A stretch of DNA of 20,504 nt from JAMQKA01 sp033722415. Its GTDB lineage: Bacteria; Bacteroidota; Rhodothermia; Balneolales; Balneolaceae. Below the pieces are notes generated by a model. The model was not told where the DNA came from. It worked only from the letters and a program-made list of their open reading frames with translations, and did no database searches. The stretch is from contig JAWVZC010000027.1 of the NCBI GenBank assembly GCA_033722415.1, forward strand, positions 1-20,504, in the 5' to 3' direction. A program made the position numbers and the translations under genes. Below, piece after piece: positions 6,927 to 15,166 of the stretch; position 1 is the stretch's first letter, and the number at the start of each line of letters is the position of its first letter.

Positions 6927-8162
6927 ATGAATATTAGATATACACGAATACTTGGTGTTTTAATGGTAGCGGCGGTCTTTATGTTCAACGGCTGCGATCA
7001 GCCCACGGAGGTTGAAAACAGGGAACAGGAAACAGGGGAGCCTGCGGTCAATGCCACAAGCGGTGATCCGATTGAGGGTCAGTATATCGTATCACTGAAA
7101 GCGGATGCCGCCACCGGTACCCTGGCTGAACGGGCCAAGCAGGCACGACGGCAGATTCAGACCGTGACCGAGGCCAACCGGATTGCACCGGAACGGATTG
7201 TAAAGCGGTATACCTACGCGATCAGCGGTTTTGCCGCTCAACTGGATGATGAGCAACTGGCCGGCCTGAGAAAAGACAACCGGGTCGCCTATATTGAGCA
7301 GGACCGCGTCATAACCCTGGCTCCGCCCTGCGGTACGCCTGCCAATCCCTGTGACGGTGGTGACGACGGGGGCGATACCTCGGGTGAGACAGTTCCGTGG
7401 GGCGTATCCCGTGTTGGCGGACCGGTTAGTAGCACTGGTGTGGCCTGGGTTATCGACTCCGGGGTCGACCTTGATCATCCCGACCTGAACGTGGATACCC
7501 GGCGCAGTGCTACGTTCGTATCGAAGGGCAAGGATTCAAAGTCGGCCGATGACAACAACGGTCACGGTACCCATGTAGCCGGAACCATTGCCGCCATTGA
7601 CAACGACACCGACGTGGTGGGCGTGGCGGCAGGAGCCACCGTCGTGGGTGTTAAAGTGCTTGATCAGCGCGGCAGCGGATCCTACTCCGATGTGATTGCG
7701 GGCATCGATTATGTAGCGGGCAACGCCTCGCCGGGCGACGTTGCGAACCTGAGCCTGGGCGGCAATCCCTCGTCATCGGTAGACGATGCGGTTCGGAATG
7801 CGGCGGACCAGGGTATCTATTTTGCAGTTGCTGCGGGTAACAGCGGGGATGATGCCAACAACTACTCCCCGGCCCGCGTGGAATACAGCAACGTATGGAC
7901 GGTTTCGGCCACCGACGAAGCCGACCAGTTTGCTTCGTTCTCGAACTACTCGGGTCCGACCGATCCGCCGGTGGAATTTGCCGCCCCGGGCGTAAGCGTT
8001 CTTTCGCTCTACAAGGACGGGGGAACCGCCACGTTCGACGGTACCTCCATGGCTGCCCCGCATGTAGCGGGCATCCTGCTGTTGACGGGGGGCAGTCCGC
8101 TTTCCGACGGGTCGGCCGGTGGAGACCCGGACGGCGACCCCGACCCGATCGTTCACAACTAA
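6927..8162 (+). CDS. Lipoprotein subtilisin-like serine protease (S8)
   Basis: A 411-aa secreted protease. The N-terminus has a basic start, a hydrophobic core and a lipobox ending F-N-G-C, so C23 is probably lipidated. Residues about 50-131 form an inhibitor-I9 type propeptide (QYIVSLK at 52-58, AYIEQD at 121-126). A Gly/Asp-rich linker with two Cys (135 and 142) leads to the catalytic domain. The triad is complete: D177 (VIDSGV), H213 (NGHGTHVAG) and S374 (DGTSMAAP), with oxyanion N305 (AAGNSG). The layout matches the proteinase K branch. The protein ends soon after the serine motif with an Asp/Gly-rich tail (about 392-408). Its location is the outer membrane or periplasm; the target is unknown. 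It stands alone: a divergent gene precedes it and a strong terminator follows. Confidence 0.93.
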   Translation: MNIRYTRILGVLMVAAVFMFNGCDQPTEVENREQETGEPAVNATSGDPIEGQYIVSLKADAATGTLAERAKQARRQIQTVTEANRIAPERIVKRYTYAISGFAAQLDDEQLAGLRKDNRVAYIEQDRVITLAPPCGTPANPCDGGDDGGDTSGETVPWGVSRVGGPVSSTGVAWVIDSGVDLDHPDLNVDTRRSATFVSKGKDSKSADDNNGHGTHVAGTIAAIDNDTDVVGVAAGATVVGVKVLDQRGSGSYSDVIAGIDYVAGNASPGDVANLSLGGNPSSSVDDAVRNAADQGIYFAVAAGNSGDDANNYSPARVEYSNVWTVSATDEADQFASFSNYSGPTDPPVEFAAPGVSVLSLYKDGGTATFDGTSMAAPHVAGILLLTGGSPLSDGSAGGDPDGDPDPIVHN

Positions 8163-8188
8163 TCGTCTTCAGGTATTTTTAAAGTACA

Positions 8189-8219
8189 GGCACCTGTCAA
8201 CCCGGCAGGTGTCTTTTTT
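8189..8219 (+). terminator. Intrinsic terminator after the protease
   Basis: A 10-bp stem, GGCACCTGTC (8189-8198) with GGCAGGTGTC (8204-8213), has two G-T pairs and a five-base AACCC loop and is followed directly by six T. This is the clearest Rho-independent terminator in the window and separates the protease from the kinase gene. Confidence 0.9.
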
Positions 8220-8309
8220 GTGGCGCTCTTTCAAAGCTACTGCATACTCCGTACTTTAGCGGGGCTTGAAAGGAAATTGAATCGTTGATGGAAGCAACAA
8301 GAGTACCAT

Positions 8310-9305
8310 ATGAGTAAAAAATATAATGTGTACGGTATCGGGAATGCACTCGTGGATATCGAGTTTGAGATCACTGATGATTTCCTGCAGAAACATGATG
8401 TAAAAAAGGGCGTGATGACACTGGTGGACGAAGAAACCCAGTTTCGCCTGATTGAGGCGATCAACCACGAGGAGGCGGTGCGGAAACCGGGGGGATCGGC
8501 TGCAAACACCGTATTTGCCGTGAGCCAGTTCGGTGGCAAAGCGTTCTATTCCTGCAAGGTCGCAAACGACCGCTTCGGGGATGAGTACCTGGAGGATATG
8601 AAAGAAGCCGGGATCGATACCAACTTCGACCGCCAGCGGCAGCAAGAGGGGATCACCGGGAAATGCCTGGTGATGATCACCGACGATGCCGACCGGACAC
8701 TCAACACTTTTTTGGGCATCACCTCGGAACTTTCCACCAGCGAAGTGGACGAGCATGCCATCAGCGATTCCGAATATGTGTACCTGGAGGGATACCTGGT
8801 GGCCTCCGAAAGCGGGCTGGAGGCGATGACGCTGGCGAAGAACAGTGCGGAAAACAACGGGGCCAAAACGGCACTGACCCTCTCCGATCCCTCCGTTGTG
8901 GAGGCGTTCAGGGGACGGTTTGAGGAGGTTGTCGGGGCTTCGGTGGATCTACTGTTTTGCAATGAAGAGGAGGCAAAGATGTTTACCGGCACCTCGGATC
9001 TGGCCGAAGCGCGGCAGGCGCTAAAAAAGGAGGCGCGCCGGTTTGTCATTACCCAGGGAAGTAACGGTGCCATGATATGGGACGGTGACACCTTTATCGA
9101 TATCGAACCGTATGACGTGAAAGCGATCGACACGAACGGGGCGGGCGACATGTTCGCCGGGGCGTTTCTTTACGGGATTACCGAGGGACTCGGTTTCGCG
9201 GCCTCCGGCAAACTGGCCAGCCTGGCCTGCTCAAAAGTGGTTTCCCAGTTTGGCCCCCGGCTGAAATGGCACCAGGCCCAGGAAGTGCTCCACGAGTTGA
9301 CCTGA
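8310..9305 (+). CDS. PfkB-family kinase, adenosine-kinase-like
   Basis: A 331-aa cytoplasmic carbohydrate/nucleoside kinase. The opening YGIGNALVDIE (8-18), the substrate loop PGGSAANT (60-67) and the ATP/catalytic signature DTNGAGDMFAGAF (274-286, catalytic base D280) define the family. The N-terminus and overall form match the bacterial proteins annotated as adenosine kinase, which make AMP from adenosine. A different sugar or nucleoside substrate remains possible. Gene context supports a purine role: rdgB follows 114 bases downstream on the same strand. Length is normal. The ATG at 8310 is preceded by a purine-rich stretch without a strong Shine-Dalgarno sequence. Confidence 0.85.
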   Translation: MSKKYNVYGIGNALVDIEFEITDDFLQKHDVKKGVMTLVDEETQFRLIEAINHEEAVRKPGGSAANTVFAVSQFGGKAFYSCKVANDRFGDEYLEDMKEAGIDTNFDRQRQQEGITGKCLVMITDDADRTLNTFLGITSELSTSEVDEHAISDSEYVYLEGYLVASESGLEAMTLAKNSAENNGAKTALTLSDPSVVEAFRGRFEEVVGASVDLLFCNEEEAKMFTGTSDLAEARQALKKEARRFVITQGSNGAMIWDGDTFIDIEPYDVKAIDTNGAGDMFAGAFLYGITEGLGFAASGKLASLACSKVVSQFGPRLKWHQAQEVLHELT

Positions 9306-9419
9306 GCCGGTTCCCGAACGTTGGACGGCTCTTCTGTGATATGCTTCGTATGCCATCCGGTGACCCGCAGAAAACGGGGATAAACTACAACGTCACTAAA
9401 TTCAATTCTTTCCTGCAAC

Positions 9420-10019
9420 ATGGACAAGCTGATACTTGCCAGCCGAAATAAACACAAAATCGAAGAACTCAGGCAAACGCTTGCCGACCTGGATGTCATG
9501 CTGGTTTCGGCCCTCGATTTCGATGAGCTTGGCGAGGTTGCGGAAGACAAGCTGACCCTCAGCGGCAATGCCCTGAAAAAAGCACGGTACGCGTTCGAGC
9601 GAACCGGACTGCCGGCACTCGCTGACGATACCGGGCTGGAGGTAGATGCACTCGATGGCCGCCCGGGGGTGTTTTCCGCACGGTACGCGGGTGAGGACGC
9701 CACCTACGAGGAAAATACCGACAAGCTGCTGGCCGAGCTGGCTGAGGTGGATGAGATCGACCGGCTGGCACAGTTTCGAACCGTAGTGGCGTTCGTGGAC
9801 GAAAACGGGGAGGAGCACCTGTTTGAAGGCATCTGTCGCGGCAAAATATTGAGAGAACGGCGGGGCAGCAAGGGGTTCGGCTACGACCCGGTATTCCAGC
9901 CCGAGGGCTTCGACCAGACCTTTGCCGAACTCGATTCCGAACAGAAGAACCGAATCAGCCACCGCGGACGTGCCATCCGCAAGTTTCACGACTGGCTGGA
10001 GACGGTGTTGCGCAGCTAA
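9420..10019 (+). CDS. rdgB: Non-canonical purine NTP pyrophosphatase (RdgB/HAM1, XTP/dITP diphosphatase)
   Basis: A 199-aa enzyme that hydrolyses dITP, ITP and XTP to the monophosphate plus pyrophosphate and so keeps deaminated purines out of DNA and RNA. The family hallmarks are all present: the start LILASRNKHKIEEL (about 4-17), ADDTGLEVDALDGRPGVFSARYAG (about 62-85, with the catalytic-type D-D), and RGSKGFGYDPVF (about 149-160), then F-A-E-L and KNRISHRG near 178-185. Length is typical. It may be cotranscribed with the kinase upstream. No Shine-Dalgarno sequence is visible at the ATG. Confidence 0.95.
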   Translation: MDKLILASRNKHKIEELRQTLADLDVMLVSALDFDELGEVAEDKLTLSGNALKKARYAFERTGLPALADDTGLEVDALDGRPGVFSARYAGEDATYEENTDKLLAELAEVDEIDRLAQFRTVVAFVDENGEEHLFEGICRGKILRERRGSKGFGYDPVFQPEGFDQTFAELDSEQKNRISHRGRAIRKFHDWLETVLRS

Positions 10020-10085
10020 CCGAGATTTCCCATAAAAATCACCGGCCACGAAGCAATTATTGCTATCAGGAACTGGTTAATCGTC

Positions 10086-10134
10086 GCTCCATCTCCATTC
10101 CTCATTCCCGTCACGTATTTCTCATCACTCATCT
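10086..10134. repeat. Degenerate 7-bp repeat array beyond nagB
   Basis: Seven consecutive 7-base units can be read in register, beginning GCTCCAT, CTCCATT, CCTCATT, then two diverged units, and ending CTCATCA, CTCATCT. The common core is CTCAT. The array lies between the ends of convergent rdgB and nagB, immediately past the nagB stop. It resembles the arrays next to metH. I see no hairpin terminator in this 119-base gap. Confidence 0.5.
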
Positions 10135-10138
10135 CTTG

Positions 10139-12052
10139 TTAAAAATGATATCGTACAAAGGCCTCGATCGCCTCATACTCCGCAAACCCCAGCTCATCGT
10201 AGAGGCGGGCCGTGCCGCGGTTTCGCTCCTCCGATCGCTGCCAGAACTCCCGCTCGTCGGGACCCGGGAAGAGGGGACGGTCTTTCTGTGACTGGTGCTT
10301 GAATATGGCGCGGCGTTTCTTGCCCAGCTCCTGGGGACTCAGCGGCACCGCCATCTCGATCTCGTTGATATCCCACTCCTGCCAGGCTCCGCGATAGAGC
10401 CACACGTAGCACTCATCCGCCCACGGTTCATCCCTGCACTCCTCCAGGGCGTTGAAGATCGCCTTCAGGCAGACCCGGTGGGTACCATGGGGATCCGAAA
10501 GGTCGCCGGCGGCATACACCTGGTGGGGTTTCACCTCCTGCAGCAGCTTGCGGATGATATCCACGTCGGCCTGGGAGAGCGGTTTCTTCTTGACCCGGCC
10601 CGTCTCGTAAAACGGCATATCCAGGAAATGGAGCTGTTCCTCCGGGATGCCGCAATACCGCCCCGCGGCTTTTGCTTCCCCGCGGCGGATCAGGCCCTTG
10701 ATCTGCTTGATCGCTTCCGAATCGATCTGGCCGGGCTCTTTCTTGCGCAGAAACTGCTGGATGTCCGCCAGCATCTCCTCGCTGTCTTCACGATCCAGGT
10801 TGAACATGTCGTTGTACTCGGATACAAAATCGGCAAACCGGATGACGTCATCATCAAAAACGGCGATATTGCCCGAGGTCTGATACGCCACGTGCACCTC
10901 GTGGCCGTGTTCAACCAGCCTGATCAGGGTGCCTCCCATCGAGATGACATCGTCGTCGGGATGGGGGCTGAACACGATCACCCGCTTGGGAAAGGGCTCG
11001 GCGCGTTCCGGACGGTTGGTATCGTCGGCATCGGGTTTGCCGCCGGGCCAGCCCGTGATGGTATGCTGCAGTTCGTTGAACACCTTCAGGTTGATGTTGT
11101 ACGCCGGGCCTTTCTGGGTGAGCAGGTCGCCCATGCCGTGTTCGTTGTAATCTTCGTCGGTCAGCTTCAGTACCGGCTTCTCCACCTTCTGGCAGAGCCA
11201 GACCACGCCTTTGCGGATCATCTTGTCGGTCCACTCGATGGAGGTGAGCAGCCAGGGCGTTTTGCGGCGGGTCAGTTCCGCGGCCGAGGCATCATCCAGG
11301 ATCACGTTGGCATTGTCATGCTGCTGCAGGTAGGTGGCCGGCACCCGCTCGTTGACCGGTCCCTCCACCGCCTCCTTGATGATGGGAGCCTTCCCTTCAC
11401 CCCACGCCATCAGGAAGATCCGGTCGGCATCCAGGATCGTGCCGATACCCATTGTGATGGCCCGCCGCGGGACGTGCTCCTCGCCGAAAAAGTCGCTAGC
11501 CGCATCTTTGCGGGTGATTCGATCGAGTGTGATCAGGCGGGTGCGTGAATCGGGGCGAGAGCCGGGTTCGTTAAACCCGATGTGGCCGGTACGGCCGATC
11601 CCCAGGATCTGTATATCGAGTCCGCCGGCCTCCCTGATCTTCTGTTCGTAGGCCCGGCAATACTCGGGGATCTCCTCCTCGTCCAGCGTGCCGTCGGGAA
11701 TATGGATCTGCTCCTCCGGGATGTCGATCTCGTCAAACAGGTGCTCCTTCATAAACCGTACGTAGCTCTGCAGGGAATCCGGCTCCATCGGGTAATACTC
11801 GTCCAGGTTGAAGGTGATGACATTCCGGAAACTGAGTCCTTCCTCCTTGTGCATCCTGATCAGCTCTTCATACAGTTTGGTCGGGGTGGAGCCGGTGGCG
11901 AGCCCGAGTACGGTATGTTCCCCCTTTCCGTTGTTTTTCCGAATGTGATCCGCAATTTCCCGGGCTACCGACTTGGTTGCCGTGACGGAGTCGGAAAATA
12001 TTTCGGTCGGAATCTGTTCATAGTATTTTACATTTTCGCTGGAGTACGCCAT
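10139..12052 (-). CDS. nagB: Glucosamine-6-phosphate deaminase fused to a PIG-L/LmbE deacetylase domain
   Basis: A 637-aa two-domain enzyme. Residues about 15-290 are a NagB deaminase, which converts glucosamine-6-phosphate to fructose-6-phosphate and ammonia. Seen here are LGLATGSTP (49-57), FNLDEYY (81-87, with D84 as the ring-proton base), GIGRTGHIGFNEPGS (151-165, with H157 and E162) and the MGIGT stretch (201-205). Residues about 355-637 are a PIG-L/LmbE zinc deacetylase domain: FSPHPDDDVIS (361-371, ligands H364 and D367) and DPHGTHR (520-526, H522 and H525). This fusion is known in Bacteroidota. T155 occupies the position of the catalytic Asp141 of E. coli NagB. The gene is transcribed away from the NagX-like gene, which supports an amino-sugar role. 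Confidence 0.92.
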   Translation of the reverse strand: MAYSSENVKYYEQIPTEIFSDSVTATKSVAREIADHIRKNNGKGEHTVLGLATGSTPTKLYEELIRMHKEEGLSFRNVITFNLDEYYPMEPDSLQSYVRFMKEHLFDEIDIPEEQIHIPDGTLDEEEIPEYCRAYEQKIREAGGLDIQILGIGRTGHIGFNEPGSRPDSRTRLITLDRITRKDAASDFFGEEHVPRRAITMGIGTILDADRIFLMAWGEGKAPIIKEAVEGPVNERVPATYLQQHDNANVILDDASAAELTRRKTPWLLTSIEWTDKMIRKGVVWLCQKVEKPVLKLTDEDYNEHGMGDLLTQKGPAYNINLKVFNELQHTITGWPGGKPDADDTNRPERAEPFPKRVIVFSPHPDDDVISMGGTLIRLVEHGHEVHVAYQTSGNIAVFDDDVIRFADFVSEYNDMFNLDREDSEEMLADIQQFLRKKEPGQIDSEAIKQIKGLIRRGEAKAAGRYCGIPEEQLHFLDMPFYETGRVKKKPLSQADVDIIRKLLQEVKPHQVYAAGDLSDPHGTHRVCLKAIFNALEECRDEPWADECYVWLYRGAWQEWDINEIEMAVPLSPQELGKKRRAIFKHQSQKDRPLFPGPDEREFWQRSEERNRGTARLYDELGFAEYEAIEAFVRYHF

Positions 12053-12211
12053 AAAATCTGGTTTTTGATTTTAGGAAAAAGAGTCCTATTTACGGTTACG
12101 GTTTAACCACATGCGGGATTGGGGTATTCAAAAGGCTATGGTATAATATCACTATTTGATCGCATTTCCGCTGAGAAGAATCACAGATCAATCTGAACGG
12201 ACAACCGTCTT
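12053..12211. promoter_or_regulatory. Divergent nagB / NagX-like intergenic region
   Basis: This 159-base gap sits between the minus-strand nagB fusion and the plus-strand acyltransferase-symporter block, so it should carry promoters in both directions and is the natural place for shared amino-sugar regulation. A plus-strand promoter candidate is listed separately. For nagB I see only a direct repeat of CCGTAA (minus strand, about 12091-12102) and no good promoter. I could not find a convincing operator palindrome. Confidence 0.45.
12119..12147 (+). promoter_or_regulatory. Candidate sigma-70-type promoter for the NagX-like operon
   Basis: TTGGGG (12119-12124) is separated by exactly 17 bases from a perfect TATAAT (12142-12147). 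Transcription would start about 55-60 bases before the ATG at 12212. The -10 match and spacing are ideal; the -35 box matches half of the consensus. Confidence 0.5.
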
Positions 12212-13345
12212 ATGGTACAACGTGATGAACGACTCATCTCGCTGGATGTATTCAGGGGTATTACCATTGCAGGAATGATCCTGGTGAACAATCCCGGCTC
12301 GTGGTCGGCCATATACCCACCCCTTCGTCACGCCGAATGGAACGGCTGGACGCCTACTGATCTCATCTTCCCGTTTTTCCTGTTTATCGTGGGCGTGGCC
12401 ATGATCTACTCGTTCAACAGTATGGAGAGCAAAGGTATATCCAAAAAAGTGATTTACAAAAAAGTTTTTAAGCGGGCTGGTCTGCTGTTTTTCATCGGGC
12501 TGGGAATGGAGGTGTTCCCGGTCTTCCGCACCGAGCCGCTCCGGCTGCTTGATCTCTCCTCGCTCCGCATCCTCGGGGTGCTGCAGCGGATCGGGCTCTG
12601 CTACCTGGTTGCCTCCGTCATCTACCTGGAGTTCCGGAAACCGGCACGACTTGCCTGGTGGACGGGGGGACTCCTGGTCGGTTACTGGGCACTGATGGTC
12701 TGGGTACCCGTACCGGGTTACGGGACGGGCGTATTGACCACGGAGGGCAACCTGGCAACCTACATTGACAATGCCATACTCGGGGCGCATACCTGGCAGC
12801 CGGGGTGGGAGCCGGAGGGTTTTCTCAGCACGATTCCCGCCGTCGGTACCGTACTTATCGGTCTGCTGACCGGGCAGCTGCTTAAATCCGGTCGAGACCG
12901 GAATGAGAAGGCGTTGTATATGTTTGTTTGGGCACATGCCGGGCTGCTGGCAGGCATTATTGTGGATACCTGGTTCCCGATTAACAAGGGGCTGTGGACC
13001 AGTTCCTACGTGCTGTTTACCGGGGGGATGGCTCTCCATGTACTCGCGGTCTGTTACTGGCTGATCGATATCAGGGGAGTGAAGTGGTGGACCAAACCGT
13101 TTGTAATTCTGGGCATGAATGCCCTGGCGGTGTATGTGATGTCGAGCCTGGGAGCCAAACTGCTGGATATGCTGCCCGCACCGGCAGGCACGGCATCCTC
13201 CCTCAAGAGTTTGATCTACCAGGACCTGCTGCTGCCGCTGGCGGAGCCGGTTAGCGCCTCGCTGATGTTTGCGCTGGGCTACGTGTTGTGTTGGCTGTGG
13301 GTTATGTCAATATTTTACAGGAGAAAGATCTTTATTAAAATTTAG
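12212..13345 (+). CDS. NagX/HGSNAT-like polytopic membrane acyltransferase (COG4299, DUF5009-like)
   Basis: A 377-aa integral membrane protein with about ten hydrophobic segments. It opens with ERLISLDVFRGITI (6-19) and continues with RHAEWNGWTPTDLIFPFF (39-56), the signature shared with human heparan-alpha-glucosaminide N-acetyltransferase; H40 aligns with that enzyme's active histidine. Bacterial relatives appear as NagX in N-acetylglucosamine operons and beside peptidoglycan-recycling genes. Its likely role is acetyl transfer across the membrane to an amino sugar, or a linked transport step; neither is proven for the bacterial family. The divergent nagB and the downstream symporter agree with an amino-sugar role. 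It is probably the first gene of a plus-strand unit reaching 16924. Confidence 0.85.
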   Translation: MVQRDERLISLDVFRGITIAGMILVNNPGSWSAIYPPLRHAEWNGWTPTDLIFPFFLFIVGVAMIYSFNSMESKGISKKVIYKKVFKRAGLLFFIGLGMEVFPVFRTEPLRLLDLSSLRILGVLQRIGLCYLVASVIYLEFRKPARLAWWTGGLLVGYWALMVWVPVPGYGTGVLTTEGNLATYIDNAILGAHTWQPGWEPEGFLSTIPAVGTVLIGLLTGQLLKSGRDRNEKALYMFVWAHAGLLAGIIVDTWFPINKGLWTSSYVLFTGGMALHVLAVCYWLIDIRGVKWWTKPFVILGMNALAVYVMSSLGAKLLDMLPAPAGTASSLKSLIYQDLLLPLAEPVSASLMFALGYVLCWLWVMSIFYRRKIFIKI

Positions 13346-13472
13346 CCGCGGAGATCTCACGCAACGGCTGAATACGTGAAATCTACTGATGCTGTTACCG
13401 GGCTTTTACCGGCTGCAGTAACCGATACCGAACGGATATGGAATAACATGTTGAAAAAAGCGGGACTTAGCT

Positions 13473-15005
13473 GTGGGATTTAGTATTATCGATTACATCG
13501 TGATTGTCGTTTACCTGGTGGCCGTGGCGGTTCTCGGTATCAGGATTGCGGGCAAACAGTCTTCCACCTCGGATTATTTTCTGGGGGGACACGGCATCCC
13601 CTGGTGGGCGGTGCTGTTCTCGGTGGTGGCCACCGAAACCAGCACACTGACGTTCATCAGTATTCCGGCGGTGGCCTACGGGGGGGACCTGACGTTCCTG
13701 CAGATCACCTTTGGTTACATTGCGGGACGAGTGATGGTGAGCCTTTTTTTCCTGCCGAAATATTACGAAGGCAACCTGTCTACCGCCTACCAGTTCCTGG
13801 CCAACCGGTTTGGTGTCTCCATGCGGAATGCCGCCAGCACCACGTTTATGGTAACGCGCCTGCTGGCCGACGGGGTGCGCCTGTTTGCCACCGCCATACC
13901 GCTGGCGATTATCCTGCGGCTGGGCGGGGCATTTTCCGGTTGGGGCGATATCGAGATCTATCTTCTTGCCATCGCGGCAATTTCGGTCATAACCCTGGTG
14001 TATACCCTGATAGGCGGTATCAAGGCGGTGGTCTGGATGGATGTAATGCAGATGGCGGTCTACATCGGGGGGGCACTGGTTGCGATGGGGATCATGATTG
14101 CCGGACTGCCCGAGGGATTCGGCGGGGCGATTTCGGCCGCTGCGGAGGCCGGCAAGACCGATCTCATCGATTTCGGGTTCGGGATGCCTGTTACCGACTT
14201 CATCGCCGCCCCCTATACCTTTGTAACGGCACTGGTGGGCGGAGCGATCTTTTCGGTGGCTTCGCACGGCACCGACCACCTTATCGTTCAGCGACTGCTC
14301 ACCACCCGCAATCTGAAAAATAGCCAAAAAGCCCTGGTCTGGAGCGGGGTGGTTGTGGCCCTGCAATTTGCCCTCTTCCTGGTGATCGGGCTGCTGCTCT
14401 ACGGGTTTTACAACGCGAAGCCGCCAGAAGCGCTGGGACTGGCAACCACCGATGAAATTTTTGCCAAGTTTATCGTCGAGCAGCTTCCGGTGGGGCTCTC
14501 GGGATTGATCGTGGCCGCCCTGTTTGCCGCCGCCATGAGTAGCCTCAGCTCCTCGCTCAACTCGCTGGCCTCCTCTACCACGCTGGATCTCTACAAACCG
14601 TATTTCGGCGAGAGAAATACCGAAGCGGAGGATCTCCGGATTTCCCGGATCATTACGGTGATCTGGGCCTTTATCCTGACCGGTTCGGCATTCTTCTTCG
14701 CCTACCTGCAGCTGCAGGAGGGGGAACGCCCCGCGGTTGTGGAGCTTGGCCTGGGCATCGCCTCCTATACCTACGGCGGTCTGCTCGGGGCATTCGTGCT
14801 CGGCCGGTGGTTTGAGACCCCCGATCGACGGGATGCCATGATCGGCTTTTTTGCGGGTCTTGTGTCCCTGCTGTTTATGGTGAAGGGACCGGTACAGAAC
14901 CTGTTGCCCGGCGAGGGACTGGCGATCGCCTGGCCGCTCTACACGCTGGTGGGAAGCTTGATAGTTGTGGCGGTGGGTAACCTCTCACGGGTTATCAGGA
15001 AGTAA
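13473..15005 (+). CDS. Sodium:solute symporter (SSS family)
   Basis: A 510-aa transporter with about 13-14 hydrophobic segments. The start (F-S-I-I-D-Y-I-V-I-V-V-Y-L), the S-x-x-DYFLGG motif near residues 31-38 and the A-T-E-T-S-T-L-T-F segment near 51-59 are typical of SGLT/SSS carriers, which import sugars, amino acids or related solutes with sodium. Bacteroidota members of this type often neighbour muropeptide- and amino-sugar-salvage genes, which fits this locus. The start is GTG: an in-frame TGA at 13452 leaves no ATG upstream, and the residues directly after the GTG already belong to the first membrane segment. It follows the NagX-like gene by 127 bases. The substrate is inferred from context only. 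Confidence 0.88.
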   Translation: MGFSIIDYIVIVVYLVAVAVLGIRIAGKQSSTSDYFLGGHGIPWWAVLFSVVATETSTLTFISIPAVAYGGDLTFLQITFGYIAGRVMVSLFFLPKYYEGNLSTAYQFLANRFGVSMRNAASTTFMVTRLLADGVRLFATAIPLAIILRLGGAFSGWGDIEIYLLAIAAISVITLVYTLIGGIKAVVWMDVMQMAVYIGGALVAMGIMIAGLPEGFGGAISAAAEAGKTDLIDFGFGMPVTDFIAAPYTFVTALVGGAIFSVASHGTDHLIVQRLLTTRNLKNSQKALVWSGVVVALQFALFLVIGLLLYGFYNAKPPEALGLATTDEIFAKFIVEQLPVGLSGLIVAALFAAAMSSLSSSLNSLASSTTLDLYKPYFGERNTEAEDLRISRIITVIWAFILTGSAFFFAYLQLQEGERPAVVELGLGIASYTYGGLLGAFVLGRWFETPDRRDAMIGFFAGLVSLLFMVKGPVQNLLPGEGLAIAWPLYTLVGSLIVVAVGNLSRVIRK

Positions 15006-15166
15006 AAACTCCGATCCGGGACGACTTGCCGTGGCAGCGACAACTGCGCTGCACGATGTATGGGCCGAACAGCGCAGAAAAAGATGGCAGCTTACCCCGG
15101 AACCCGTTATTATGAATCAGGCAAGGAACCTTACCATGCGTTATACATTTAACCAACGGAGTGATC

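Noticed and set aside
10295..11548. A 417-codon open frame on the plus strand opposite nagB
   Set aside because: It lies wholly antisense to a gene with complete NagB and PIG-L motifs and has no family features. GC-rich codon use often leaves the opposite strand open.
13394..13422. GTTAC/GTAAC hairpin between the NagX-like and symporter genes considered as a terminator
   Set aside because: The stem is short and interrupted and no T run follows, so it is not good enough to break the operon.
13467..14366. A 299-codon open frame antisense to the symporter
   Set aside because: Composition is dominated by His, Gln, Arg and Gly, typical of a shadow frame; the plus-strand symporter is well supported.
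15034..15053. GCAGCG/CGCTGC hairpin after the symporter
   Set aside because: Only six base pairs and no T tract; likely chance in GC-rich DNA.
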